From Desulfobacteraceae bacterium (GTDB lineage: Bacteria; Desulfobacterota; Desulfobacteria; Desulfobacterales; Desulfosarcinaceae): a DNA stretch of 25,733 nt. The stretch covers positions 7,831 to 33,563 of the forward strand of contig JALVQM010000321.1 in the NCBI GenBank assembly GCA_027025615.1, given 5' to 3'. Both the position numbers and the translations under genes were made by a program. Below the pieces are notes generated by a model. That model was not told the DNA's origin. It worked only from the letters and a program-made list of their open reading frames with translations, and ran no database searches. Positions 14,391 through 21,847 of the stretch are shown one piece after another. How positions within the stretch are numbered: position 1 is the first letter of the stretch; each line of letters begins with the position of its first letter.

Positions 14391-16595
14391 ATGACAATAG
14401 ACAGCAAGTGTCCGATAATGGATTCCGTTTTTAAGCACACTACTTTGGGCGGGAACATGATTCGCAATTGGTGGCCCGACCAGCTGAATCTTAAAATTCT
14501 TCACCAGAACTCCTTCGAACTTAAGCCCGTCAGCCCTGATTACAATTACGCCGACGCATTTGGACAACTCGACTATAAAGGGCTCAAGGAAAACCTGCGG
14601 AAGTTGATGACCGACTCCCGGGACTGGTGGCCGGCCGACTACGGGCACTATGGCCCTCTGTTTATCCGCATGGCCTGGCACAGTGCCGGTACCTACCGCG
14701 TCTTTGACGGACGCGGCGGTGGAAGTACCGGAAACCAGCGCTTCGCACCGGTCAATAGTTGGCCGGACAACGTCAACCTTGACAAGGCCCGTCGCCTGCT
14801 TTGGCCCGTTAAAAAGAAATACGGTAACAAAATTTCCTGGGCTGATCTGATGATTCTCGCAGGTAACGTTGCCTTGGAAGATATGGGATTCAAAACCTTC
14901 GGATTCGGTGGCGGTCGCATGGACATCTGGGAACCTGAGGAAGATGTCTACTGGGGTCCGGAGTCAGAGTGGCTGGGCGACGAACGCCACAGTAATGAGC
15001 GTGAAATGGGCACCCCGCTTGCTGCTGTTCAGATGGGCCTTATCTATGTCAACCCTGAGGGCCCCAACGGCGAGCCCAATGTCCTTGCCGCAGCGGAGGA
15101 TATTCGTGAGAGCTTCAAGCGTATGGGAATGAACGACGAGGAGACCGTTGCCCTCATTGTAGGCGGTCACACCTTTGGCAAATGCCACGGAGCCGCCGAT
15201 CCGGAAAAATATGTCGGCCCCGAACCCGAAGGGGCACCGCTTGAAGAACAAGGATTGGGTTGGAAGAGCACTTACCGGAGCGGTAAGGGGCCCGACACTA
15301 TCTCCAGCGGTCTTGAGGGCGCATGGACTCCGACTCCCACCAGGTGGGACAACAGCTTTCTCGAACTTCTCTTTAAGTACGAGTGGAACCTGGAAAAAAG
15401 TCCCGCCGGCGCATGGCAGTGGGTAGCTGTGAATCCGGATTCCGAGGATCTGGTTTCCGATGCCCACAACCCTGACAAGCGACACAAGCCAATCATGCTC
15501 ACCACTGACCTGGCACTTCGCATAGATCCTGTATACGGTCTTATTGCAAGACGATTCCTGGACAATCCTGATAAACTGGCAGATGCCTTCGCCCGTGCGT
15601 GGTTCAAGCTCACCCACCGTGACATGGGGCCGAAGGCCCGCTATCTTGGTCCCGAGGTCCCCTTGGAAGATTTGATCTGGCAGGATCCTCTGCCACCGGC
15701 AGGCCACGCTCTAATCGACAAGCAGGATGCCGTTGTTTTGAAGAAGAATATTCTGGAAGCTGGGGTTTCCATAACCGAGCTGGTCTATACTGCCTGGTCT
15801 GCGGCTTCCACCTTCCGCGTTTCAGATAAGCGCGGCGGGGCCAACGGCGCTCGCATTCGCTTGGCACCGCAGAAGGACTGGGAAGTCAATCAACCAAAAC
15901 AACTAGCAAAAGTGCTTGGCATACTCAAACAGGTTCAGGGCACGTTCAATGCCTCCCAGAATAACGGCAAGCGGGTTTCCCTTGCAGACCTCATTGTTCT
16001 TGGCGGTGTCGCCGCTGTCGAAGAAGCGGCCCGTCTTGCCGGCTTTCCGGCAGAAGTTTACTTTGCTCCCGGACGAACCGATGCTTCCCAGGAACAGACT
16101 GACATCGAATCGTTCAATTACCTGGAACCTGTTGCCGACGGGTTCCGAAACTACCTGAAGCCGGAATGTAGTTTTCCCGCCGAGCAGGCGCTTATTGACA
16201 AAGCCCAGTTGCTTACACTTACCGTGCCGGAGATGACGGTGCTTGTCGGCGGAATGCGTGTGCTTGGGGCCAACTATGGCGGCGCTTCCGATGGTGTATT
16301 TACAGATCGTGTTGGTGTGCTCACCAACGATTTCTTCGTCAACCTTCTGGATATGAATGTGGAGTGGAAACCCACTTCAGAAGACGCCCGCTTTTTTGAG
16401 GCCTACGATCGCAAAACAGGTGAGTGCAAGTGGACAGCCACTAGGGTGGACTTGGTTTTCGGTTCTAACTCGCAATTGCGCGCCCAAACGGAATTCTATG
16501 CTCAGGACGATAATCAAGAAAAGTTCGTGCATGATTTTGTGGCCGCCTGGAATAAAGTTATGAATCTCGACCGTTTCGATCTCCTCTGGTGGTAG
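14391..16595 (+). CDS. katG: Bifunctional catalase-peroxidase KatG
   Basis: 734 residues, the usual length, with the two-domain structure typical of KatG. ATG 14391 is chosen because AAAAGGAGAG sits eight bases upstream; a GTG at 14385 is less likely. The active distal haem residues are R93, W96 and H97 (RMAWHSAG). The Trp-Tyr-Met adduct needed for catalase activity is complete: W96, Y219 (GLIYVNPEGPNG) and M245 (RMGMND). The proximal haem ligand is H260 (VGGHTFGK). The C-terminal, haem-less domain is intact to LDRFDLLWW. It breaks down hydrogen peroxide in the cytoplasm. It stands alone after an IS110 remnant; no PerR or OxyR gene is nearby and I could not assign a promoter. Confidence 0.98.
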   Translation: MTIDSKCPIMDSVFKHTTLGGNMIRNWWPDQLNLKILHQNSFELKPVSPDYNYADAFGQLDYKGLKENLRKLMTDSRDWWPADYGHYGPLFIRMAWHSAGTYRVFDGRGGGSTGNQRFAPVNSWPDNVNLDKARRLLWPVKKKYGNKISWADLMILAGNVALEDMGFKTFGFGGGRMDIWEPEEDVYWGPESEWLGDERHSNEREMGTPLAAVQMGLIYVNPEGPNGEPNVLAAAEDIRESFKRMGMNDEETVALIVGGHTFGKCHGAADPEKYVGPEPEGAPLEEQGLGWKSTYRSGKGPDTISSGLEGAWTPTPTRWDNSFLELLFKYEWNLEKSPAGAWQWVAVNPDSEDLVSDAHNPDKRHKPIMLTTDLALRIDPVYGLIARRFLDNPDKLADAFARAWFKLTHRDMGPKARYLGPEVPLEDLIWQDPLPPAGHALIDKQDAVVLKKNILEAGVSITELVYTAWSAASTFRVSDKRGGANGARIRLAPQKDWEVNQPKQLAKVLGILKQVQGTFNASQNNGKRVSLADLIVLGGVAAVEEAARLAGFPAEVYFAPGRTDASQEQTDIESFNYLEPVADGFRNYLKPECSFPAEQALIDKAQLLTLTVPEMTVLVGGMRVLGANYGGASDGVFTDRVGVLTNDFFVNLLDMNVEWKPTSEDARFFEAYDRKTGECKWTATRVDLVFGSNSQLRAQTEFYAQDDNQEKFVHDFVAAWNKVMNLDRFDLLWW

Positions 16596-17026
16596 GCTAT
16601 CAGATAGCAACCGTTTCCAGAGGACGGCGCTATGCGCCGCCGCTGAATGAAACAGTTTGAGGTGCGCTGTGCGATTTCCATTAAGTTCTCCGGGCAGCAA
16701 TTACAGTAGCCTGTTAAGACATACCGGTGCCGGTTATTGTGCTTGAGACGGGGAGGTCATCCGTTGAAAGAGGATTATATGACATGATAGCAAATATAAA
16801 AGTGAAACTCCCAGATTCCTGTAATTGAAATTGCGCAACAAAACCTTAGAGCGAACACAAAAAACAGGACATTGAGAAATACAGATACTTCAATCGGTCA
16901 ACACCGGGGATGACAGGATGGTAGCTGCTTTTTGAACTTCAATTACCTTTAATGTTGAAATTATCTCAAAAACTAAAAGGCATCCGTTATTAACGGATGC
17001 CTTTTGTGTTTTAACCGGTACCGGTG
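16596..17026. other. Intergenic region after katG
   Basis: About 430 bases with no convincing gene. It holds small hairpins right after the katG stop (GCTATC-A-GATAGC at 16596-16608 and GGCGC-TAT-GCGCC at 16626-16638), without a T run, and the strong terminator at 16975-17005. A 14-residue frame at 16784-16828 is not supported. Confidence 0.6.
16975..17005 (-). terminator. Rho-independent terminator of the cold-shock gene, likely bidirectional
   Basis: A perfect ten-base stem (GGCATCCGTT / AACGGATGCC) with a three-base loop is flanked by AAAA on one side and TTTT on the other, so it can work in both directions. It lies 22 bases past the csp stop and could also stop late katG transcripts. Confidence 0.9.
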
Positions 17027-17227
17027 TTAGATTCGGCGAACGTTTTTTGCTTCCGGGCCGCGGTCGCTTTCTTCAATGTCGAAGGTTACGCGTTCGCCTT
17101 CGTTGAGTGTTTTGTAACCGTCCATTTGAATGGATGAAAAATGGACAAAAATGTCGCGGCCTTCCTCTTCGTTGATAAAACCATAACCTTTTCGATTGTT
17201 GAACCATTTCACCGTACCATTTGCCAA
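17027..17227 (-). CDS. Cold-shock domain protein, TTG start
   Basis: 66 residues, normal for a CspA-type single cold-shock domain. The RNA-binding motifs are KGYGFI (RNP1) and DIFVHF (RNP2), followed by the usual DGYKTLNEGERVTFDIEESD, key residues LNEGERVTF, and an ending of GPEAKNVRRI. The frame continues upstream to an ATG at 17320, but those residues do not fit the family. A strong GGAGG (17236-17240) sits eight bases before TTG 17227, where the protein reads MANGTVKWFNN as in homologues. It binds single-stranded RNA and DNA and acts as an RNA chaperone. It is a single-gene unit ended by the terminator at 16975-17005. Its leader may be long and structured, as in many cold-shock genes. The exact csp paralogue cannot be named. 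Confidence 0.95.
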   Translation of the reverse strand: MANGTVKWFNNRKGYGFINEEEGRDIFVHFSSIQMDGYKTLNEGERVTFDIEESDRGPEAKNVRRI

Positions 17228-17235
17228 AGTACAAT

Positions 17236-17240
17236 CCTCC
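17236..17240 (-). promoter_or_regulatory. Shine-Dalgarno site that fixes the TTG start of the cold-shock gene
   Basis: On the minus strand GGAGG lies eight bases before TTG 17227. It rules out the longer frame that begins at 17320. Confidence 0.85.
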
Positions 17241-17526
17241 TTTTGTGAATCTGTTACCTCAACAACCCCCATCCTCGGATAATATCCCGGCAAATGTTCC
17301 TGGAATACTACCAGGGGCATTGCCTCAATATTATCCAGCTATCAGCTTAAGCTATGGCATAAGTGATGGTCAAGTGAAAAAAATACCACTATGTTATGAA
17401 AAGATGGATAGTTAGCAGCTGTTGAAATAAATTTATTTGATTAATGAATAAGTAGTTTTTGCAAAATATATTATTGTTTTTGAAGGACACATGTAGTTTT
17501 TTTGCGTAATTATAAAAGAGGGCGTC

Positions 17527-17566
17527 GGCAAAACCGCCAGCCTGGTCCTCTCTGGCCTGTTTTGCC
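17527..17566 (-). terminator. Probable terminator of the LUD-parvulin operon
   Basis: A long stem pairs GGCAAAAC with GTTTTGCC and, inside it, GCCAG with CTGGC, with small mismatches and an 11-base loop. On the minus strand a short T-rich tail (CTCTTTTATAATT) follows about seven bases later. It lies about 125 bases past the parvulin stop. The T run is imperfect, so a structured RNA or Rho-linked end is also possible. Confidence 0.55.
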
Positions 17567-17691
17567 GGTTTAAAATTGGTCCCCGGAGATTATTTTGATC
17601 GAATCAAAACTGTATTTTTACCTCTTTTTGTCTCGTCCCCGCTTTGTTTTTCCAGGTTTGAAATAGGCGTACACCACCTTGAATTCAGCTG

Positions 17692-18636
17692 TCAGGGGGT
17701 TAACCAGACTATCCGGGCTTGTTGCCTTAGCTTTTTCAGAAAGGTATTTACTGCGTCTTTGGCTTTTCGATGGTAAAGCAGGCGTTTTATCAAGGGGCGG
17801 GCTTGTTCCAGTGACATTAATTCAGCCGGTTTGGAATCGGTGACCATAATCAGGTGGTAGCCGAAGCGGGTTTCGAAGATGGGGCTCAAATGACCAAGGG
17901 GCAATGAAAATGCAGCCTGGCCGAATTCATCGATAACCTGGTCTCTGGAAAAAAAGCCCAGATCTCCCCCACGGCTTTTGCTGGGGCATTCTGAATACTC
18001 AACAGCCAGGGCTGCGAAATTGTTTCCGTCCAGGGCAAGTTGCTGGATGTGGCTTATCTTGTCATAGGCACTCAGTTTTTCTTCATCGGTCGCAGAGCCG
18101 CTTACTTTGATCATTATATGGCGGGCCCTGATCATGTAACGGGTTTGCAGCAAATCCGGATTGCTTTCATAGAACGTTTCTATTTCCTGATTGCTTACAT
18201 TCAAGCTGCGTAGGACCGTCCGTTGCAAAAGACGTTCAATCAGCAATCCGCTTTTTATTCTGCCAAGGGCGGCCTGATGATCAAGCCCTGCAAAGAGCCC
18301 TGTTGGGTCTTCATGTTGTAAGTGCAAAAAATCACGCCAGGCTTTACGAACCAGGGTTGATTTCAAGGGAACTTTACGACGTTGAGCTTCCTGGAGCAGC
18401 AACTGGCGATCTATCAGGATTTCTATAAGTTCCCTGTTGTTAACAGCAGCGTGTTGGCCCGAAGGCTTGATAAGATTACGTCGGGCTGCATCCGCGGTCA
18501 GGAAAATCTTTTCCTGGCCAAGCGTTGCTTCTGAAATGGGATAGTCATTTACAGTGACCAGGGTTGCGGACATGGCTGAAGAAAAATTGACCAGGAATAC
18601 CAGCAGGATGATCAGAATGAATTTTGCTCTTTTCAT
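17692..18636 (-). CDS. Exported parvulin-type peptidyl-prolyl isomerase (SurA/PrsA-like)
   Basis: 314 residues from ATG 18636. A signal peptide covers about residues 1-23 (MKRAK, hydrophobic core, then SSAMSA), so the protein is periplasmic or envelope-bound. Residues 24-165 form the helical SurA-type N-terminal region, with the helix ELIEILIDRQLLLQEAQRR at 69-87 marking it. The rotamase domain occupies about 170-268: ARHIMIKV, then SKSRGGDLGFFSR and the FETRFGYHLIMV strand. A longer frame starting at 18771 overlaps the LUD gene and lacks a signal peptide, so it is rejected. Such proteins catalyse prolyl isomerisation and act as chaperones for secreted or outer-membrane proteins. It starts two bases after the LUD stop with only a weak AGG nearby, so its translation is likely coupled to LUD. 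The pairing is unusual. Confidence 0.9.
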   Translation of the reverse strand: MKRAKFILIILLVFLVNFSSAMSATLVTVNDYPISEATLGQEKIFLTADAARRNLIKPSGQHAAVNNRELIEILIDRQLLLQEAQRRKVPLKSTLVRKAWRDFLHLQHEDPTGLFAGLDHQAALGRIKSGLLIERLLQRTVLRSLNVSNQEIETFYESNPDLLQTRYMIRARHIMIKVSGSATDEEKLSAYDKISHIQQLALDGNNFAALAVEYSECPSKSRGGDLGFFSRDQVIDEFGQAAFSLPLGHLSPIFETRFGYHLIMVTDSKPAELMSLEQARPLIKRLLYHRKAKDAVNTFLKKLRQQARIVWLTP

Positions 18637-18638
18637 GG

Positions 18639-19280
18639 TTAGAAACCTAAATTCTGGTTGATCAATACAACCGAAATATCGGTAAGGCTCGGCCGGCGAT
18701 GCAAAATGGTAGTAACCCGGCAAATACGCTGGGGTGAACTGCAATCGACACAGATTCCCGTTTCGGCACAAGGTGTTTTCATATCCAGGCTTTTGGCACG
18801 CATGGGAGCTGCAACTTCCCTGACACGCCTTAAAGCGGCATGAAGATCCGGGGCTAACTTGTTGACTCCGGCGACTATGATTACTTTGCGCGGGCCGAAA
18901 GTCATTGCGCAGGTACGGTTTCCGATACCATCAACGTTAACTATTTCCCCGCTGATGGAGATGGCGTTGGCGCTGCACATGAAACAATCACAGCGTCCCT
19001 GCATTAGCCTTGTTTCAAGATCCTGTTCAGCGGAAAGATCCGCTTGCCAATGATCATATATGGTTTTCCCATTCTGGCGCAGAAGCTCTATGATTTCCAG
19101 TGCCCTGGTTGTGGAAGAACCGCCGAATCCGAAAGAGTCAAATTCGGTCACAAGTCCTCCAACGAGCTCCCGGGCCTGATCTATGGTTTGTACCCAGTGG
19201 GCGTCAAAACCATTCTTTTTCAGGTTGTCAACGCATTTGGCAGCAAGTTTTGCGCTTAGCCAGCGACCATAGTCTTCCAT
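18639..19280 (-). CDS. LUD-domain protein (LutC/YkgG-like) with C-terminal cysteine cluster
   Basis: 213 residues from ATG 19280, behind GGGGAG. The LUD fold signatures are DSFGFGGSSTTRALEI (48-63), a CFMCSANAIS patch near 99-108 and GEIVNVDGIGNR (111-122), then RKVIIVAGVNK (131-141). The C-terminus has four cysteines, C171, C177, C180 and C187 (in CAETGICVDCSSPQRIC), which could hold an Fe-S cluster or zinc. Related LUD proteins include the LutB/LutC subunits of lactate dehydrogenase systems, but single-domain copies of this kind have no settled function. No LutA or LutB gene is beside it, so a lactate role is not supported here. It heads a two-gene unit with the parvulin and has a good promoter candidate upstream (19336-19363). 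Confidence 0.9.
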   Translation of the reverse strand: MEDYGRWLSAKLAAKCVDNLKKNGFDAHWVQTIDQARELVGGLVTEFDSFGFGGSSTTRALEIIELLRQNGKTIYDHWQADLSAEQDLETRLMQGRCDCFMCSANAISISGEIVNVDGIGNRTCAMTFGPRKVIIVAGVNKLAPDLHAALRRVREVAAPMRAKSLDMKTPCAETGICVDCSSPQRICRVTTILHRRPSLTDISVVLINQNLGF

Positions 19281-19335
19281 GGGATGCTCCCCTTCAAGTA
19301 GTTCGGGTTTGCACTTAACTGTTGTTTGCCTTTTT

Positions 19336-19363
19336 CATATATCAACAGGGCCGTGTGTGTCAA
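19336..19363 (-). promoter_or_regulatory. Probable sigma-70 promoter of the LUD-parvulin operon
   Basis: On the minus strand a perfect TTGACA (19358-19363) is followed after 16 bases by TATATG (19336-19341). Transcription would start about 50 bases ahead of the LUD start codon. Confidence 0.65.
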
Positions 19364-19378
19364 AGAGAGGCCTGTTGA
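19342..19378. repeat. Inverted repeat around the -35 box of the LUD promoter, possible operator
   Basis: The arms TCAACAGGGCC (19342-19352) and GGCCTGTTGA (19369-19378) match almost perfectly, with one extra G on one side, and enclose the -35 box. It could be the binding site of a dimeric regulator, or an RNA hairpin ending the upstream glycosyltransferase transcript; no T run supports the latter. Confidence 0.5.
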
Positions 19379-19425
19379 CCAAGAATCCAATTTTAAAAAA
19401 TCAGAATTAAGCTCGTGGCTTTTGT

Positions 19426-20718
19426 TCAGCCTATTCCAATTCGGCACGGCAGGCAATCAGATATCAGACTGCGCAGTTTTTGGCGCAAAACACGGTAGGA
19501 AAAGTAGCGCTTACCCAGTTCATAGTTGTGGTCGACCATTTTTTGTTTGTAGTCAGGGTTGCGGAGCACTTTTTTGGCCAGGCGGATGGCTTTCTGGGTT
19601 ACATAGCCGTCTATTTCTATTACTGAAAAGCCCTTGGGCCGGATATCTGTGGTGTAAATCGAATAATTGTTGATAACGATCGGTTTGCGGAAATAGATTG
19701 CTTCCAGGAATGCATTTCCAAATCCTTCGAAGTTGGAAGGATAAGTGACAAGATCCGCATGGGGATAAATGTCATTGAGGGTATATATTTTCCTTCCGTC
19801 GGCCGTGGTGCCCCGGCGGTCATTGATGATATCTGATACAAAAAGTGTATCGACTCCCATCAGGCGTGAATATTCCCATATCCGGCGTTCATAGTCGTGG
19901 CCCTCGTCTCCGGAGGCATGGGAGATCACCAGCTTGGCTTTGGCTCCCAGCCGACGCACAAACTCAATGGCATGTTCTATTCCCTTGCGTTTGACTACCC
20001 TGGTAGGCTGCAGGATCAGCAGTTCGTATTTTTTCAAACCCAGGGCTTCACGCACGTCCGCGGCATAATCGTCAATAGGGGCAGGTGGATTTTCAAAGTC
20101 CATTACGTTGGGAATGATGGTAGCTGAAATTCCCGTTCTGAGGCTGAGTTGATTATCGCCTGAAGAGTTGATCACCACGTGCTTGATAGCTGGCAGGTGA
20201 GGCGGGAAGGCCATGTTAAGGTAATCCCAGCAGGCATTGAGCATGAAGTGTTGACGTTCCCAGAAAAAATCGTGATGGTGAGCGATGGTATTCATCCCTG
20301 TTTCCATGATCAGCTCGGTCAAGGCAATACCCAGGGGCAGGTTCAATGGAATTGTCAGGGAGTTTTCAGGTACCAGCATGTCAATATTATATTTTTCAAT
20401 GAATTGGTGCAGATGCCGCTTGAGATAACGCGACAGGTTGTGAATCTCGCGGGTCGTGGCAGGGTTGCGCCGGGTTACACCGAAACACTGATTGTATATT
20501 TTTTTTATGTCCGGATGCTGGAAATGGGCCTCGGGGACTTTATATGAACGCTGAGGGTCACGGTCGACTTCTCCGGCGAAATAATAGCATCCAAGTCCTT
20601 CTTTTTCAAAAACTTCAGCCCATTTTTCAGTCTCAAGGCTGACTCCATCAGTTCCGGCAAAACGGGTAGAAACAAAGCCAACTCTGTGTTCACGGTTGCA
20701 ATATTCACAAAAAGCCAT
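19426..20718 (-). CDS. Family 4 glycosyltransferase (GT-B fold)
   Basis: 430 residues from ATG 20718, with GGAAAGGA about seven bases upstream. The N-terminal domain opens with a short CEYC stretch and then VGFVSTRFAGTDGVSLETEKW (13-33), key residues STRFAGTDGVS, the acceptor-side glycine loop of GT4 enzymes. The C-terminal donor domain has LLILQPTRVVKRKGIEHAI, then the GT4 end motif SNFEGFGNAFLEAIYFRKP, with the two glutamates seven residues apart (E-x7-E). Enzymes that start this way have been seen in pathways that make glycosylglycerate-type compatible solutes as well as surface glycans. I cannot choose between these without a tree. It forms its own unit with a promoter at 20800-20828 and no sugar-phosphatase or synthase neighbour. 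Confidence 0.9.
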   Translation of the reverse strand: MAFCEYCNREHRVGFVSTRFAGTDGVSLETEKWAEVFEKEGLGCYYFAGEVDRDPQRSYKVPEAHFQHPDIKKIYNQCFGVTRRNPATTREIHNLSRYLKRHLHQFIEKYNIDMLVPENSLTIPLNLPLGIALTELIMETGMNTIAHHHDFFWERQHFMLNACWDYLNMAFPPHLPAIKHVVINSSGDNQLSLRTGISATIIPNVMDFENPPAPIDDYAADVREALGLKKYELLILQPTRVVKRKGIEHAIEFVRRLGAKAKLVISHASGDEGHDYERRIWEYSRLMGVDTLFVSDIINDRRGTTADGRKIYTLNDIYPHADLVTYPSNFEGFGNAFLEAIYFRKPIVINNYSIYTTDIRPKGFSVIEIDGYVTQKAIRLAKKVLRNPDYKQKMVDHNYELGKRYFSYRVLRQKLRSLISDCLPCRIGIG

Positions 20719-20799
20719 GACCGTCCTTTCCTTCAGGATGTTGCCGATAAACAGAACGTGTTATTTATTCTATCGGAAATATACCCCGGGGCTTTAATC

Positions 20800-20828
20800 A
20801 TAATCTGAAGGAGCCGGAAAGCAGTCAA
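20800..20828 (-). promoter_or_regulatory. Probable sigma-70 promoter of the family 4 glycosyltransferase
   Basis: On the minus strand TTGACT (20823-20828) and GATTAT (20800-20805) are separated by exactly 17 bases. It lies just past the PilZ stop codon, and the leader would be about 75 bases. Confidence 0.6.
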
Positions 20829-20835
20829 GTCAGGA

Positions 20836-21312
20836 TCAGGATAGAAGGTAAAATCCCAGGGCCGGATCTTCTGCTTCATGGGGGCTGAATGCGGTACCCA
20901 CCATTTTTTGATTAATGTTGCGAATAATGACTTTTTTGCGAATCAGAGTACGCCGCTTGTCGTCCAGGTTGAATTCCACGTCCAGCATGTCGCCAACCCT
21001 GAAATCACGGGGGGCATTGAGTTTGATTTTCAGGCCGTTGCTGGAGATGTCCAGCACGGTCATCAATCCCTTGTCCATTTCTCCCTGCTGTCCATGGTAA
21101 ACAAAAGAACCAGGCAAATTTGTCTTCTTACGGTATTGTTTCCGTTTTTCCAGGATTGAAGTGAATCTATGGCCGCAGGAACATCTACAATTTACGCGTA
21201 CCCTTTTGTCTAGATAGGCATACTTTGAGACATTTGCAGTAGTGGTATTGCCGCATTTGGGGCAAATGAAGGTGGCAGTATCATCCCGGGCGATAAACAC
21301 CCTTTCGGTCAT
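20836..21312 (-). CDS. PilZ-domain protein with N-terminal zinc-ribbon-like module
   Basis: 158 residues. Residues 14-50 carry two cysteine pairs, CPKC (17-20) and the CRCSCG patch (42-47), that look like a zinc-ribbon or rubredoxin-like knuckle. Residues from 55 on form a PilZ domain: RKQYR (57-61) provides the R-x3-R motif and DISSNG (88-93) the D/N-x-S-x-x-G motif, both needed to bind cyclic-di-GMP. The protein is therefore expected to sense that messenger; the target of the zinc module is unknown. Its ATG overlaps the RseC stop by four bases (ATGA), and GGGAGG lies just ahead, so translation is tightly coupled. It is the last gene of the NuoF-fusion-RseC-PilZ unit. Confidence 0.92.
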   Translation of the reverse strand: MTERVFIARDDTATFICPKCGNTTTANVSKYAYLDKRVRVNCRCSCGHRFTSILEKRKQYRKKTNLPGSFVYHGQQGEMDKGLMTVLDISSNGLKIKLNAPRDFRVGDMLDVEFNLDDKRRTLIRKKVIIRNINQKMVGTAFSPHEAEDPALGFYLLS

Positions 21313-21818
21313 GGATGCCTCCCTTGGTCATGGGGTTGACTTGCCGACGGTGCACCTTTTTCAAGAATAGACGGGGCCTTACGAATTATCCTTGTTATTT
21401 CCGGTTGGTAACGGGTGTCGCCTTCCATTTTACGTCCTGCCAGCCGGATTAGAAAAAAACTTATAAAAAAAGCAACCCCTGCTCCCAGTACGGATGCAAG
21501 GGATTCGTTTATGTCAGAGGCCCTTGCCCACTGGTTGCCTGCCAGGGCACCTGCAAGCATGCAGATTATGGGAAACAGGTATGTCATGAAAGTTACTTTC
21601 AGCAAAGATTTAGTGGCCACTTGAACGCATACCCTGTCGCCGGGTTGGGCTCCAGCCAGGTTGATGGCCTTTATTTCCATCTCCTGACTGTTGCGGTCTA
21701 CATTGCAACTGTGCCTGGCCGAGCATGATTCACAGGCGCTGGACCTGACTGTTTTGACCAGGGCCAAGCCTGTTTTGCCCGGTTTTAGCTTGATTACTAT
21801 GCCTTCTTCAATGGCCAT
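21309..21818 (-). CDS. RseC/MucC-type membrane protein (SoxR-reducing system family)
   Basis: 169 residues. The N-terminal domain has three clustered cysteines, C29, C32 and C38 (CESCSARHSC), the conserved RseC pattern. A beta-rich segment (about 45-70, GDRVCVQVATKS) precedes two membrane helices, about 77-94 and 106-126. The tail to 169 is polar and cytoplasmic. In E. coli RseC works with the Rsx/Rnf complex in reducing SoxR; in this strand-mate group the protein follows an RnfB-like fusion, which fits electron transfer or redox sensing at the membrane. AGGACGG lies about 12 bases ahead of the ATG. The gene begins 29 bases after the fusion stop codon. Confidence 0.9.
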   Translation of the reverse strand: MAIEEGIVIKLKPGKTGLALVKTVRSSACESCSARHSCNVDRNSQEMEIKAINLAGAQPGDRVCVQVATKSLLKVTFMTYLFPIICMLAGALAGNQWARASDINESLASVLGAGVAFFISFFLIRLAGRKMEGDTRYQPEITRIIRKAPSILEKGAPSASQPHDQGRHP

Positions 21819-21847
21819 GAAAATTAACCGTCCTCAGCGATTGATCA

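Larger units (their letters stand above)
17228..17691. other. Upstream region and presumed leader of the cold-shock gene
   Basis: About 460 AT-rich bases with no convincing gene. Next to csp lies a small hairpin (CCTGG / CCAGG, 17299-17315). Farther up lie a TTGACC candidate -35 box on the minus strand (17368-17373), with only a poor -10, and AT-rich sequence near 17420-17515. The terminator-like hairpin of the parvulin gene is listed separately. Confidence 0.5.

Noticed and set aside
16596..16638. Hairpins after the katG stop as a terminator
   Set aside because: Short stems with no T run; the clear terminator is at 16975-17005.
16784..16828. Short frame MIANIKVKLPDSCN after katG
   Set aside because: Only 14 residues, then a stop; no continuation was found in other frames.
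17228..17320. N-terminal extension of the cold-shock protein from ATG 17320
   Set aside because: It has no family similarity, and a strong ribosome site points to TTG 17227.
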